From: Roseiarcus sp963813555
GTDB taxonomy: Bacteria; Pseudomonadota; Alphaproteobacteria; Rhizobiales; Beijerinckiaceae
Reading direction: 5' to 3'
NCBI GenBank assembly: GCA_963813555.1
Contig: CAWEZX010000007.1
Location: forward strand, 62,001-126,000
Length of the DNA: 64,000 nucleotides
Every line of letters starts with the position of its first letter. The stretch's first letter is position 1. A model generated the notes under the pieces. The model worked only from the letters and a program-made list of their open reading frames with translations. It did no database searches and was not told the origin of the DNA. The position numbers were made by a program, and so were the translations under genes. This document shows, piece by piece, positions 18,225 to 26,637 of this stretch.

Positions 18225-18562
18225 CGCTTTCCTTTCACTGGCTCGCCGTAGGCGCGCGCGAACGCACAACATTCCGACGCCCGGGAAGACACCGCAAGGC
18301 GCCAAAGCGCCGCACGATCCTTCAAATCCAGTTGCCAGGTCGGCGACGCGGCAATGGGGCTTCCGCTCTCGAATTCGCCCGCCAGTTTCGCCAAACGCGC
18401 TTGACGGCAGTTGGCAAACCGCCGAACGTGTTTTTCAGAACGCGAAAGGCGATCGCGCGTCAACAAAGCGCCCCTTCTCCCTGGAGGAGAAGGCTGGCGT
18501 CCCACCCTCGGGGTGAGAGCCGGGCGAGGGCGCCGACCCATCCAAATTGAAAAGCCTGTGGA
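18225..18562. other. Intergenic region upstream of glyS
   Basis: No gene is seen in these 338 bases. At 18471-18540 there is a GC-rich stretch (CCCCTTCTCC, GGAGGAGAAGG, ACCCTCGGGGTGAGAG) with short inverted repeats, of a kind often found dispersed in rhizobial genomes. A related CCCCTTCTC hairpin is at 44524-44549. glyQ, which usually precedes glyS, is not here. Confidence 0.5.
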
Positions 18563-21052
18563 ATGCCCGACCTACTGCTTGAACTGTTCAGCGAAGAAAT
18601 CCCCGCCCGCATGCAGCGGCAGGCGGCGGAGGATCTGAAGCGGCTCGTCACCAATGCGCTGGTCGAGCGCAATTTGCTCTACGAGGGCGCGCAGAGCTTT
18701 GTCACCCCTCGGCGCCTCACGCTGCATGTCGTCGGCTTGCCGGCCGCTCAAGCCGACTTGCGCGAGGAGCGCAGGGGTCCGCGCGTCGGCGCGCCGGAAG
18801 CGGCGATCCAGGGTTTTCTGAAGAGCGCCGGCCTCAAGCGCATCGAGGACGCGCGCATCGAGACCGACCCTAAGAAGGGCGAATTCTATGTCGCATTGAT
18901 CGAGAAACCGGGACGCGAAACCAAGGAGGTCATCGCCGAGATCATCCCCGCGATCATCCGCTCGTTTCCGTGGCCGAAATCGATGCGCTGGGGCGACTAT
19001 CATCCTCCGCTTGGAGGAGCCGGAGGTATGGGTTTTAACGACACGATGCTGAACGAGAGCAGCGTGATACCCGGCCAAAATACGTTGCGCTGGGTGCGCC
19101 CATTGCGCGGCATCGTCTGCACGCTCGCCACGCAACACGATACGGCTGAGGTTGTCGACTTTGATCTCAACGCACATGGGCTGAAGGCCGGAGACATGAC
19201 CTGGGGCCATCGCTTCATGGCGCCCAAGCCGATCCACGTCCGCCGCTACGACGATTACGTCGATGCTCTGCAAAAGGCCAAGGTCGTGCTCGACGCCGAC
19301 CGGCGCAAGGCGATCATCCTCGCAGACGCAAAGGACCTCGCCTTCGCCCAGGGGCTGACGCTGGTCGAGGACGAAGACTTGCTCGAGGAAGTTGCCGGAC
19401 TGGTCGAATGGCCGGTCGTGCTGATGGGCGAATTCGAGGCGGCGTTCCTCGACCTTCCGGCCGAAGTGATCCGCGCCACCATCCGCGCCAATCAAAAATG
19501 CTTCGTGCTTCGAGAGGCTCGGGGGCCTTCTTCCGTCATGGCCGGGCCCGACCCGGCCATCCACGGGGCGCCGTCAGGCGCGAAAACGGATCGGGCCCCA
19601 ACGCGGAACGGCGTGGATGGCCGGCACAAGGCCGGCCATGACGCGGGAGAAAATGCCGGCAAGCTCGCCAACAAATTCATTCTGGTCTCCAACCTCATCG
19701 CCCCCGACGGCGGGGCGGCGATTGCGGCGGGCAACGGGCGCGTCGTGCGCGCCCGCTTGGCCGATGCGCGCCACTTCTGGCTGACCGACCTCGCGCCCTT
19801 GCCCGACGCCAAGGTCAAGAGCGCGAAGCCGCTCGACCAGCGCCTGGAGAAACTCGATCGCGTCGTCTTCCACGAGAAGCTCGGCACACAGGGCGAGCGG
19901 ATCGCGCGCATCGAGGCGCTGGCGCGCGAGCTCGCTCGACAAGTCGGCGCCGACGCTGAGCTTGCGGCGCGGGCGGCCCATCTCGCCAAAGCTGACCTTG
20001 CGACCGAGATGGTCGGCGAGTTCCCAGAACTTCAGGGACTCATGGGCCGCTACTACGCAAGCGCGCAGGGCGAAGAGCCAAGCGTCGCGGAGGCGATCGA
20101 AGAGCATTACAAGCCGCAAGGGCCGAACGACCACATCCCGACTTCGCCTGTCTCGATCGCGGTCGCCCTTGCGGATAAGCTCGACACGCTTGTCGGCTTC
20201 TTTGCGATTGACGAGAAGCCGACCGGCAGCAAGGACCCATATGCGCTGCGCCGCGCGGCGCTGGGCGTGATCCGGATCGTTCTGGAGAACGGGCTGCGGT
20301 TTCGGCTGGTATATTTATTGAAATACACCCTTCTCAAATACCAACTGGTGTTTTCATCGTCTTCAAGAAAGATCGGAAACGTCTATCGTCAAAGTTTGAC
20401 TATGGAGATCGGCGATACGCATCTGGCGCAATCTGAGCACGAAGGCGCACACGCCCCAATTGAAGGTCAAGAAACCAGCGAAGAATTAGAGGATTTCAAG
20501 ACTTATCACATCTATAGGATTGTGGCCGACCTCCTCGCCTTCTTCGCCGACCGGCTAAAAGTCTACCTCCGCGAAAAAGGAGCGAGGCACGACCTCATCG
20601 ATGCCGTCTTTGCGCTGCCGGGCCAGGACGACCTTCTCATGATCGTCCGGCGGGTCGAGGCGCTGGGGAACTTCCTCAACTCCGAGGACGGCAAGAACCT
20701 GCTCATGGGCTATCGCCGCGCCGCCAACATCCTGCGCGCCGAGGAAAAGAAGGATGGCGCTGAAGCCTTCGCCGGCAAGCATGTTCGAACCACGCTTGCC
20801 CCGCCGGCAGAAAGGTACCTTGCAGACAGTCTCGCCACCGCGGGCGCGGCGGCGCGCGAGCGCGTGGCAAACGAGGATTTCGAGGGCGCGATGCGGGCGC
20901 TTGCGACCTTACGCGCGCCCGTCGACGCCTTCTTTCTCGACGTAACGGTCAACGATCCCGATCCAGAGACACGGCTGAATCGTCTGAGATTGCTCAACGA
21001 ATTGCGCGAGGCGATGCGCGCCGTGGCCGACTTTTACAAGGTCGCCGGATAG
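18563..21052 (+). CDS. glyS: Glycyl-tRNA synthetase beta subunit with two in-frame insertions
   Basis: The beta chain of the bacterial alpha2beta2 enzyme that charges tRNA-Gly. The start PDLLLELFSEEIPARMQRQA is the classical GlyS N-terminus, SVIPGQNTLRWVRPLRGIVCTL and DLATEMVGEFPELQG are core blocks, and the C-terminal DVTVNDPDPETRLNRLRLLN belongs to the anticodon-binding domain. At 829 aa it is roughly 110 residues longer than usual (about 690-720 aa). The excess maps to two places: residues about 325-360, encoded by a dispersed palindromic repeat, and residues about 583-652, encoded by AT-richer DNA. No stop or frameshift is present, so a full-length protein can be made. Confidence 0.95.
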   Translation: MPDLLLELFSEEIPARMQRQAAEDLKRLVTNALVERNLLYEGAQSFVTPRRLTLHVVGLPAAQADLREERRGPRVGAPEAAIQGFLKSAGLKRIEDARIETDPKKGEFYVALIEKPGRETKEVIAEIIPAIIRSFPWPKSMRWGDYHPPLGGAGGMGFNDTMLNESSVIPGQNTLRWVRPLRGIVCTLATQHDTAEVVDFDLNAHGLKAGDMTWGHRFMAPKPIHVRRYDDYVDALQKAKVVLDADRRKAIILADAKDLAFAQGLTLVEDEDLLEEVAGLVEWPVVLMGEFEAAFLDLPAEVIRATIRANQKCFVLREARGPSSVMAGPDPAIHGAPSGAKTDRAPTRNGVDGRHKAGHDAGENAGKLANKFILVSNLIAPDGGAAIAAGNGRVVRARLADARHFWLTDLAPLPDAKVKSAKPLDQRLEKLDRVVFHEKLGTQGERIARIEALARELARQVGADAELAARAAHLAKADLATEMVGEFPELQGLMGRYYASAQGEEPSVAEAIEEHYKPQGPNDHIPTSPVSIAVALADKLDTLVGFFAIDEKPTGSKDPYALRRAALGVIRIVLENGLRFRLVYLLKYTLLKYQLVFSSSSRKIGNVYRQSLTMEIGDTHLAQSEHEGAHAPIEGQETSEELEDFKTYHIYRIVADLLAFFADRLKVYLREKGARHDLIDAVFALPGQDDLLMIVRRVEALGNFLNSEDGKNLLMGYRRAANILRAEEKKDGAEAFAGKHVRTTLAPPAERYLADSLATAGAAARERVANEDFEGAMRALATLRAPVDAFFLDVTVNDPDPETRLNRLRLLNELREAMRAVADFYKVAG
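19535..19642. repeat. Dispersed MAGxDPAIH-type repeat inserted in frame in glyS
   Basis: Two 31-base arms (19535-19565 and 19612-19642) are inverted copies with only a few mismatches, starting GTCATGGCCGG and ending GGCCATCCACG. The 108 bases are exactly 36 codons and translate as VMAGPDPAIHG through to KAGHDA. Related copies are at 22375-22415 and 39500-39540. Confidence 0.88.
20309..20518 (+). other. AT-richer in-frame segment within glyS
   Basis: About 70 codons between VIRIVLENGLRFRL and IVADLLAFFADRL. The DNA is visibly poorer in G+C than its surroundings (for example GTATATTTATTGAAATAC). The peptide has no similarity that I recognise to GlyS. Confidence 0.6.
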
Positions 21053-21130
21053 GCCGCCTCCTTTAAGAAATCGCTGGCAGCGCCTAAATGGCTGCGGGGC
21101 CCCTGGGGCGGGAACAAGGAAGATTGAGCC

Positions 21131-21754
21131 ATGGCGCTGAGAGAAGAGAATCTCGACGGGGCCTCCGGCGGCGGCAAGACGATCAGCGATGGCCAGGCCG
21201 AGGACGCATTCCGCACCATCCTTAAGTGGATTGGCGAGGACGCCAATCGCGATGGCCTGATCGAGACGCCTAATCGCCTCGTGCGCGCCTATCGCGAATA
21301 TTTCGCCGGCTATGAGGAAGACCCGCACGAGGTTCTGCGCAAGACCTTCAGCGAGGTCGACGGCTACGACGAAATGATCGTGCTGCGCGGCGTGACCTTC
21401 GAAAGCCATTGCGAGCACCACATTGCCCCGATCATCGGCCGGGTGTGGGTCGGCTATATTCCCGACAAAAGGGTGGTCGGAATCTCCAAGCTGGCGAGGG
21501 TGGTCGAGATCTTCTCCAAGCGGCTGCAGATTCAGGAGCGGCTGACTGCGCAGATCGCCAATGCAGTCGACGAGATATTGAAACCTTGCGGGGTTGCGGT
21601 GGTCGTCAAGGCCGCGCACCATTGCATGATCGACCGTGGCGTCCGCAAACGCGGCGCCGATCTCGTAACCAGCCGGATGCTGGGCGTGTTCCGCGACCAG
21701 GCGCAGACCCGGCACGAGTTCCTGTCGCTCGTCAACGCAGAGACCCACGAATAA
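21131..21754 (+). CDS. folE: GTP cyclohydrolase I
   Basis: A 207-aa enzyme converting GTP to 7,8-dihydroneopterin triphosphate, the first step of folate synthesis. The signature FESHCEHHIAPIIGRVWVGY supplies Cys and His zinc ligands, and KAAHHCMIDRGVRKRGADLV supplies the second Cys and substrate-binding residues; QERLTAQIANAV is also conserved. The length is normal. GGAACAAGGA precedes the ATG. A reductase-like gene follows 8 bases after its stop, suggesting co-transcription. Confidence 0.97.
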   Translation: MALREENLDGASGGGKTISDGQAEDAFRTILKWIGEDANRDGLIETPNRLVRAYREYFAGYEEDPHEVLRKTFSEVDGYDEMIVLRGVTFESHCEHHIAPIIGRVWVGYIPDKRVVGISKLARVVEIFSKRLQIQERLTAQIANAVDEILKPCGVAVVVKAAHHCMIDRGVRKRGADLVTSRMLGVFRDQAQTRHEFLSLVNAETHE

Positions 21755-21762
21755 CGCGCCGC

Positions 21763-22323
21763 ATGATCGGCGCTTATCGCATCGAGGCCTATGTCATCGC
21801 CTCCGCCGATGGCATGCTTGCGGACGCGAGCGGCGTCCAGCCGGCGTCGCTTCACTTCGAAGCTGACCAGCGCCATTTCCAGCAAGGCCTCGATCACGCC
21901 GACGTGGTCGTGAACGGGCGTCATTCGGCGGAGGGCGATCCGAAGGCGATGAGCCGGCCAAGGCTCATCGTCACCCGCAGCGTGCAGGGCGTCGCGAACG
22001 ACCCTGACAATCCCAAGGCGCGGCTCTGGAATCCCGCCGGGGCGTCGTTAGAGGCGGCGTGCGCGGCGCTCGGCCTGAGTTCAGGCACGATCGCCGTCAT
22101 TGGCGGCCCGCAGGTTTTCACCCTGTTTCTCAAGCTTGGATACGACTGTTTCCACCTGAGCCGTGCGGTGAAAGTGCGCTTAGCCGGCGGCCTGCCGGTC
22201 TTCAGCCGCGAGCGATTCGGCGGCGACCCGGACGCCGCGCTCACCACCGCCGGCCTCAAGGCTCGCCCAATCCGCTGGCTCGACGACGGGTTGACCCTGA
22301 CCGACTGGGTGCGGCCAGAATAG
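21763..22323 (+). CDS. RibD C-terminal/dihydrofolate-reductase-like protein
   Basis: About 186 aa with a DHFR-like fold: the start IEAYVIASADGMLADASG is the first strand and loop of RibD-C/DHFR proteins, DHADVVVNGRHSAEG is the nucleotide-binding strand, and GTIAVIGGPQVFTLFLKLGYD is the GG-containing cofactor motif. It follows folE at 8 bases, which suggests a pterin-related reductase, perhaps a folate reductase substitute, but this is inference from position. The frame can be extended upstream into folE, but ATG 21763 is the natural start. Confidence 0.8.
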   Translation: MIGAYRIEAYVIASADGMLADASGVQPASLHFEADQRHFQQGLDHADVVVNGRHSAEGDPKAMSRPRLIVTRSVQGVANDPDNPKARLWNPAGASLEAACAALGLSSGTIAVIGGPQVFTLFLKLGYDCFHLSRAVKVRLAGGLPVFSRERFGGDPDAALTTAGLKARPIRWLDDGLTLTDWVRPE

Positions 22324-22374
22324 CGGGGCTGGAGCGCGCCAGGTCATCGGCGTCGGGAGTTGGGCGTCTTAGGC

Positions 22375-22547
22375 GTCATGGCCGGGCTCGACCAGGCTTG
22401 TCCCGGCCATCCACGCGGTCGGGCGCATTGAGCGCGCGCAACTAAGCGCAAAACGCCAAGAGCATTGACATCCTGGGTCTTGGAGCGGGGCGCGAACGGG
22501 AGTCGTCTTTGCGGAGGCGGGGCGTGGATGGCGGGGACAAACCCGGC
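22375..22547. repeat. Pair of MAGxDPAIH-type repeat arms
   Basis: A 41-base arm at 22375-22415 (starts GTCATGGCCGGGCTCG, ends GGCCATCCACG) and a partial inverted arm at 22523-22547 (starts CGTGGATGGCGGGGAC). The 41-base arm matches the complement of 39500-39540 with two mismatches. Confidence 0.85.
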
Positions 22548-22800
22548 GTTCGAAGACAATCGGCTGGGAAGCCGAACAATGGCGGACGCCAAAAAAGAGT
22601 TCGGCATAAAGTTGCGGAAACCGGAAATATGTGCTAAACATTTCCTACTCGTCGAATCCGCTTCTTGCGGGCTTCCGGCGGCGAGGAGACAGGGGAGAGA
22701 GAATGCGGTTGCGACTTTTGAGATACAGTGTGACACGGGAAAGATTTTTTATTTGGATTCGCCATAACTCATTGAAAAGACCCGATTCGGACGAATAAAA

Positions 22801-22848
22801 CCAAGCAAAACCAAGCTATTTTATTTGGATTTATTTGGTTTTGCTTGG
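22801..22848. terminator. 14-bp stem-loop with TTGG-rich arms between convergent genes
   Basis: CCAAGCAAAACCAA at 22801-22814 pairs perfectly with TTGGTTTTGCTTGG at 22835-22848, loop 20 bases. It lies directly beyond the 3' end of the FAD oxidoreductase gene (minus strand) and after the + strand reductase gene. It may act as a terminator, but it also overlaps the period-10 TTGGATTT array at 22825-22858. The rest of the 22324-22860 gap holds only repeats and no supported gene. Confidence 0.5.
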
Positions 22849-22858
22849 ATTTGTTTGG
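22825..22858. repeat. Period-10 TTGGATTTnn array
   Basis: Three successive 10-base units (TTGGATTTAT, TTGGTTTTGC, TTGGATTTGT) and the start of a fourth. It resembles the array at 8855-8884. Confidence 0.65.
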
Positions 22859-22860
22859 GC

Positions 22861-24117
22861 TCAGGTTCCGAACCGTTGCGCCTTGAACGGGGCGGGATCG
22901 ACAAACGGTTCCTCGCCGCTCATCAGGTCGGCGAGAAGCCGGCCGGTGATAGGACCGAGGGTCAGCCCCAAGTGATGGTGGCCGAAATCGAGCCATAGGC
23001 CTGGGCGGCCCGGGAACGGCCCGATGATTGGACGCATGTCCGGCAGGCAGGGCCGGCGGCCGAGCCAGGGCGCCGCGTCCTTGCGCGCGCCGATGGGGAA
23101 CAATTCCCGCGCGTAGGGCTCCACACGCTCGAGATGCGCCGGCGAGGGCCGATCGTCGCGCCGGGCGAATTCGGCGCCCGTGGTCAATCTCAGGCCCCGC
23201 GCCATCGGCGTGACGAGATAGCCGCGCTCGAGGTCGAGCACCGGCCGCGTGAGGCCCGCATTGCCCTTGGCCTCGTAATGCATGTGATAGCCGCGCTTGA
23301 CGAAGAAGGGCAGGCGAAGCCCAAAGCGCCGCGCGTGCTCATCGGACCATGGTCCGAGCGCGATCACAACGTCGCGGGCGGCAAGGCGGCCCGAATCGGT
23401 CGTGACCATCCAGCCAGAGGCCGCCGGCTCGAGGCTCAGCGCGTCGCCCCTCTCCATGCGGCCGCCGCGCTTGACGAACAGGGCCGCGTAGCTCCGGATG
23501 AGCGCGCCCGGATCGGGCGTTGACAGCGGTTCGGCATAGTGCACGCCGCCGATCGCCTTTTCGCCGACATGCGGCTCAAGGGCGGCGAGCCCGGCGCGGT
23601 CTAGGAAGATCGGCTTGACCCCAAACGGCTTGAGCTCCTCGGCCTCGCGGTGCGCCAGATCCCGCCCTCGCGCGCTGCGATACGCCTTGATCCAGCCGCC
23701 GGCGCGTAAAAGCCCTGAGGCGCCCGCGTCCTGCGCAAGCTTCAGGTGCTCGCCGGCCGCGGCGAACAGGAGTGGGGCCATGACCTTGCCGGTCGCTTCC
23801 TTCCTTGTCTGCGTCGAGGCCTGGAAATAGCGGAGAAGCGCAGGCGCGATCGAAGTCAGCGAGCCATGGCGCATGTGGGCGCGCGGGTCGCGGTTCACGG
23901 CCGCACGCGCGATGTCGCTCAGCGCGCGAGGGAACAAATAGGGGAGAACGCCTTCGGTCTGGATGATGCCGCTGTTGCCGAAGCTCGTTTCGCCCGCCGC
24001 CTCAGGCAGACGGTCGACGAGCGCGACGGATCGGCCGCGCGCCTGAAGCGCGAGCGCTGCCGAGACGCCAACAATTCCAGCGCCAAGCACGATGACGTCG
24101 ACAGTGTGCGAGGGCAT
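22861..24117 (-). CDS. FAD-dependent oxidoreductase, D-amino-acid dehydrogenase (DadA)-like
   Basis: A 418-aa protein of the DAO family. VDVIVLGAGIVGVSAALALQ is the N-terminal FAD Rossmann motif, RSVALVDRLPEAAGETSFGN the ribose-binding and flavin-loop region, and LWLDFGHHHLGLTLGPITGR the C-terminal FAD-binding block. PWLGRRPCLPDMRPIIGPFP matches the DadA group, which deaminates D-amino acids with transfer to the respiratory chain. The substrate is not fixed by sequence. It diverges from purB with 120 bases between, where both promoters must lie. Confidence 0.85.
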   Translation of the reverse strand: MPSHTVDVIVLGAGIVGVSAALALQARGRSVALVDRLPEAAGETSFGNSGIIQTEGVLPYLFPRALSDIARAAVNRDPRAHMRHGSLTSIAPALLRYFQASTQTRKEATGKVMAPLLFAAAGEHLKLAQDAGASGLLRAGGWIKAYRSARGRDLAHREAEELKPFGVKPIFLDRAGLAALEPHVGEKAIGGVHYAEPLSTPDPGALIRSYAALFVKRGGRMERGDALSLEPAASGWMVTTDSGRLAARDVVIALGPWSDEHARRFGLRLPFFVKRGYHMHYEAKGNAGLTRPVLDLERGYLVTPMARGLRLTTGAEFARRDDRPSPAHLERVEPYARELFPIGARKDAAPWLGRRPCLPDMRPIIGPFPGRPGLWLDFGHHHLGLTLGPITGRLLADLMSGEEPFVDPAPFKAQRFGT

Positions 24118-24237
24118 GGAGCGGCCGCTCTCCTTTCTCGGACGCCTTACGCTGCAATGGCCGCGCCCTGCTCAATTCTCGACTTCCGTTCCTATAGACC
24201 CGGCCCAGAAGGAACAAACAGAAAGCAGCGCCTGCCG

Positions 24238-25542
24238 ATGATCCCGCGCTATTCCCGCCCCGAAATGACCGCCGTCTGGTCGCCCGAGACGCGCTTCCGT
24301 ATCTGGTTCGAGATCGAAGCTTACGCCTCGGAAGCGATGGCCGAGATCGGCGTGATCCCGAAAGCGGCGGCGAAGGCGATCTGGGAGAAGGGGACGAACG
24401 CCAAATTCGACGTGGCGCGGATCGATGAGATCGAGAAGGTGACCAAGCACGACGTCATCGCGTTCCTGACTCATCTCGCCGAATTCATCGGTCCCGAAGC
24501 GCGCTTCGTCCACTTGGGGCTCACGAGCTCTGACGTGCTCGACACTTGCCTCGCCATCCAGCTTGGCCGTGCGAGCGACATCCTCATCACCGACGTCGAA
24601 GTGCTGCTCGCGGCGCTCAAACGCCGCGCCTTAGAGCACAAGATGACGCTGACCGTCGGCCGATCGCATGGAATCCACGCCGAGCCCACGACCTTCGGCC
24701 TCAAGCTCGCGTTCGCCTACGCCGAGTTCGCCCGCGCCCGCGCGCGGCTGATCGCAGCGCGCGAGGAGATTTCGACATGCGCGATTTCGGGCGCGGTCGG
24801 CACCTTCGCCAACATTGATCCTCGGGTCGAGGCTTATGTGGCGGCGAAACTGGGCCTAAGGCCCGAGCCGGTCTCGACCCAGGTGATCCCGCGCGATCGT
24901 CACGCAGCTTTCTTCACGGCGCTCGGAGTCGTCGCGTCGTCGGTCGAGCGGCTGGCGACCGAGGTCCGGCATCTTCAGCGCACCGAGGTGATGGAAGCGG
25001 AGGAATTCTTCGCCGAAGGCCAGAGGGGCTCTTCCGCCATGCCGCACAAGCGCAATCCGGTCTTGACGGAAAACCTCACGGGGCTTGCCCGTATGGTGCG
25101 CTCCGCGGTGACGCCCGCGCTCGAGGATGTGGTGCTTTGGCACGAGCGCGACATCTCGCATTCCTCGGTCGAGCGCATGATCGCCCCTGACGCGACGATC
25201 ACGCTCGACTTTGCGCTGGCGCGCCTCGCGGGGGTGATCGACAAGCTTGTGGTCTATCCGGAAGCCATGCGGAGAAATCTCGACCGCCTCGGCGGCCTCG
25301 TCCATTCGCAACGTGTGCTGTTGGCGTTGACCCAGAAGGGCGTCGCGCGCGACGATGCCTACGCTATCGTTCAGCGCAACGCGATGCGAGCCTGGCGCGG
25401 CGAGGACGAGTTCCTGACGCTACTCAAAGCCGACAAGGAGGTCGCCAAGGTCCTGGGCGCGGAGGAGGTCGAGGCGCTGTTCGACCTGGGTTATCATCTG
25501 AAGCATGTGCATATGATCTTTGAGCGGGTGTTTGGGAATTGA
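24238..25542 (+). CDS. purB: Adenylosuccinate lyase
   Basis: A 434-aa enzyme of the fumarase/aspartase superfamily acting twice in purine synthesis (SAICAR to AICAR, adenylosuccinate to AMP). MIPRYSRPEMTAVWSPETRF is the canonical start, VHLGLTSSDVLDT and GRSHGIHAEPTTFGLK carry active-site His residues, and GSSAMPHKRNPVLTEN is the signature loop with the catalytic Ser. An open frame extends far upstream to 23746 in the same phase but is antisense to the oxidoreductase gene; ATG 24238 is the real start. Confidence 0.97.
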   Translation: MIPRYSRPEMTAVWSPETRFRIWFEIEAYASEAMAEIGVIPKAAAKAIWEKGTNAKFDVARIDEIEKVTKHDVIAFLTHLAEFIGPEARFVHLGLTSSDVLDTCLAIQLGRASDILITDVEVLLAALKRRALEHKMTLTVGRSHGIHAEPTTFGLKLAFAYAEFARARARLIAAREEISTCAISGAVGTFANIDPRVEAYVAAKLGLRPEPVSTQVIPRDRHAAFFTALGVVASSVERLATEVRHLQRTEVMEAEEFFAEGQRGSSAMPHKRNPVLTENLTGLARMVRSAVTPALEDVVLWHERDISHSSVERMIAPDATITLDFALARLAGVIDKLVVYPEAMRRNLDRLGGLVHSQRVLLALTQKGVARDDAYAIVQRNAMRAWRGEDEFLTLLKADKEVAKVLGAEEVEALFDLGYHLKHVHMIFERVFGN

Positions 25543-25601
25543 TGCAGGGACTGTGACCATTGTGGCTCGAGATTTTCTCGCTCGAGGAGCAAGCGACTCC
25601 T

Positions 25602-26270
25602 TTAGGAGACCGCGCTCGGCTCTTGTCCGGCCGGCGCCGTTGATGGAACCGAGGGCGCCCGCCGAAGAGGCTGGATCCGCGTCAATCGCACAGCAGCCAT
25701 GACGTCCGAATCAGCCCGTGCGCTCCCCGCATAATCTTGAAGACGCAGCAGCGAAAGTCGCGCGCCACCCTTGGTCTCGCAGGAGCTCCAGTCATCAAAC
25801 ATGAGGAACTTGAGATCGGCTACGCCACCCGCTTCTTTGACCCAAAGAGCTGAGGCGATTTGCACGGCATCGCTGAACGACATCATTCGTGGTTTTTCGT
25901 CGGCCCCACGCACGTCAGCTGTCCTTTGCCATTTCGCGTCGCGGAGTCGCGCGATGCGCAGCATTGTGTTCGGGTCAGGCGTCACAAGCGTCGCCAGCGA
26001 GCGGATATACCGGGTCAGTTCATGAAGAGTATCGAACCGCCCGGGAACGAACATCGATGGCCTGAGCTCCGCGAATAGCATGCTGCTGACCCAAACCCGA
26101 CGTTTCGCAACGGCAGCCCGGGTCAATATCCTATCGATGTGCTCTTCAGCTTCCCCAGAGGTGCCGCTCGCGTGGCGCAGAAATACGTTTGTGTGGAGGA
26201 AATGATGATCGCTATCGGATTGACCCGATCGCACATCCGTTTGGGGAAGTGGGTGCATCTCAAGTTCCAT
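25602..26270 (-). CDS. PIN-domain-like protein with an altered active site
   Basis: About 222 aa. The order of motifs recalls VapC-type PIN ribonucleases: LHTNVFLRH (normally D-T-N-V-F-L), SSMLFAELRPS (Glu), SFSDAVQIASALWV (Asp) and LKFLMFDDWSS (Asp). The first catalytic Asp is His (residue 26, CAC instead of GAC), so nuclease activity is doubtful. The N-terminal 20 residues and the C-terminal 40 residues are extra. No antitoxin-like small gene is next to it. Base composition is somewhat less GC-rich than the neighbours, compatible with acquisition. Without a search the PIN assignment stays tentative. Confidence 0.6.
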   Translation of the reverse strand: MELEMHPLPQTDVRSGQSDSDHHFLHTNVFLRHASGTSGEAEEHIDRILTRAAVAKRRVWVSSMLFAELRPSMFVPGRFDTLHELTRYIRSLATLVTPDPNTMLRIARLRDAKWQRTADVRGADEKPRMMSFSDAVQIASALWVKEAGGVADLKFLMFDDWSSCETKGGARLSLLRLQDYAGSARADSDVMAAVRLTRIQPLRRAPSVPSTAPAGQEPSAVS

Positions 26271-26637
26271 TTGTCACTTACCGTGGCTGGTGCGCGCGGG
26301 GGCGAGCATCAACAAAAGCAGCGTGCCGCAATCTTGTTAACAACGGCCGACTTTCCGCGTTTCACCTCAAAAATGCGCGCCTATTTCTTCCAGTGATGAT
26401 GAGTTAGACACGAATTGAAAATGACGTAACGTGATCTGCGTCACACAGCGTCTCGGCCGATTCTGGCGCCCGATCTCCGCAAGAGACGCGCGCTCGGCCG
26501 ATCGAACTTCCTCAATCAAAAAACTGGCGTTCGCTACAACTCGAATGTCGATAGATTCACTCGTAACCGAAGCCTCGCTGGCGAGGGGGTCGAACGCTGA
26601 GCAACAAGCCAGCTAATAAGCGTCCTTGACCACCCGC
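26271..26637. other. Intergenic region with a CRP-like inverted repeat
   Basis: No gene is supported in this 367-base, less GC-rich stretch. At 26431-26444 GTGATCTGCGTCAC is a perfect GTGA-N6-TCAC palindrome as used by CRP/FNR-family regulators. It lies about 160 bases upstream of the PIN-like gene start. A chance match cannot be excluded. Confidence 0.4.

Noticed and set aside
19535..19642. Inserted repeat in glyS as an assembly artefact
   Set aside because: The unit keeps the frame exactly and has a natural structure with inverted arms and related copies elsewhere, so a real insertion is more likely.
22465..22767. 100-codon open frame in the intergenic region after the RibD-like gene
   Set aside because: It begins inside repeat sequence, has no ribosome site and no recognisable similarity.
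23746..24237. Extended start for purB
   Set aside because: That part lies antisense to the FAD oxidoreductase gene; MIPRYSRPEM at 24238 is the canonical purB start.
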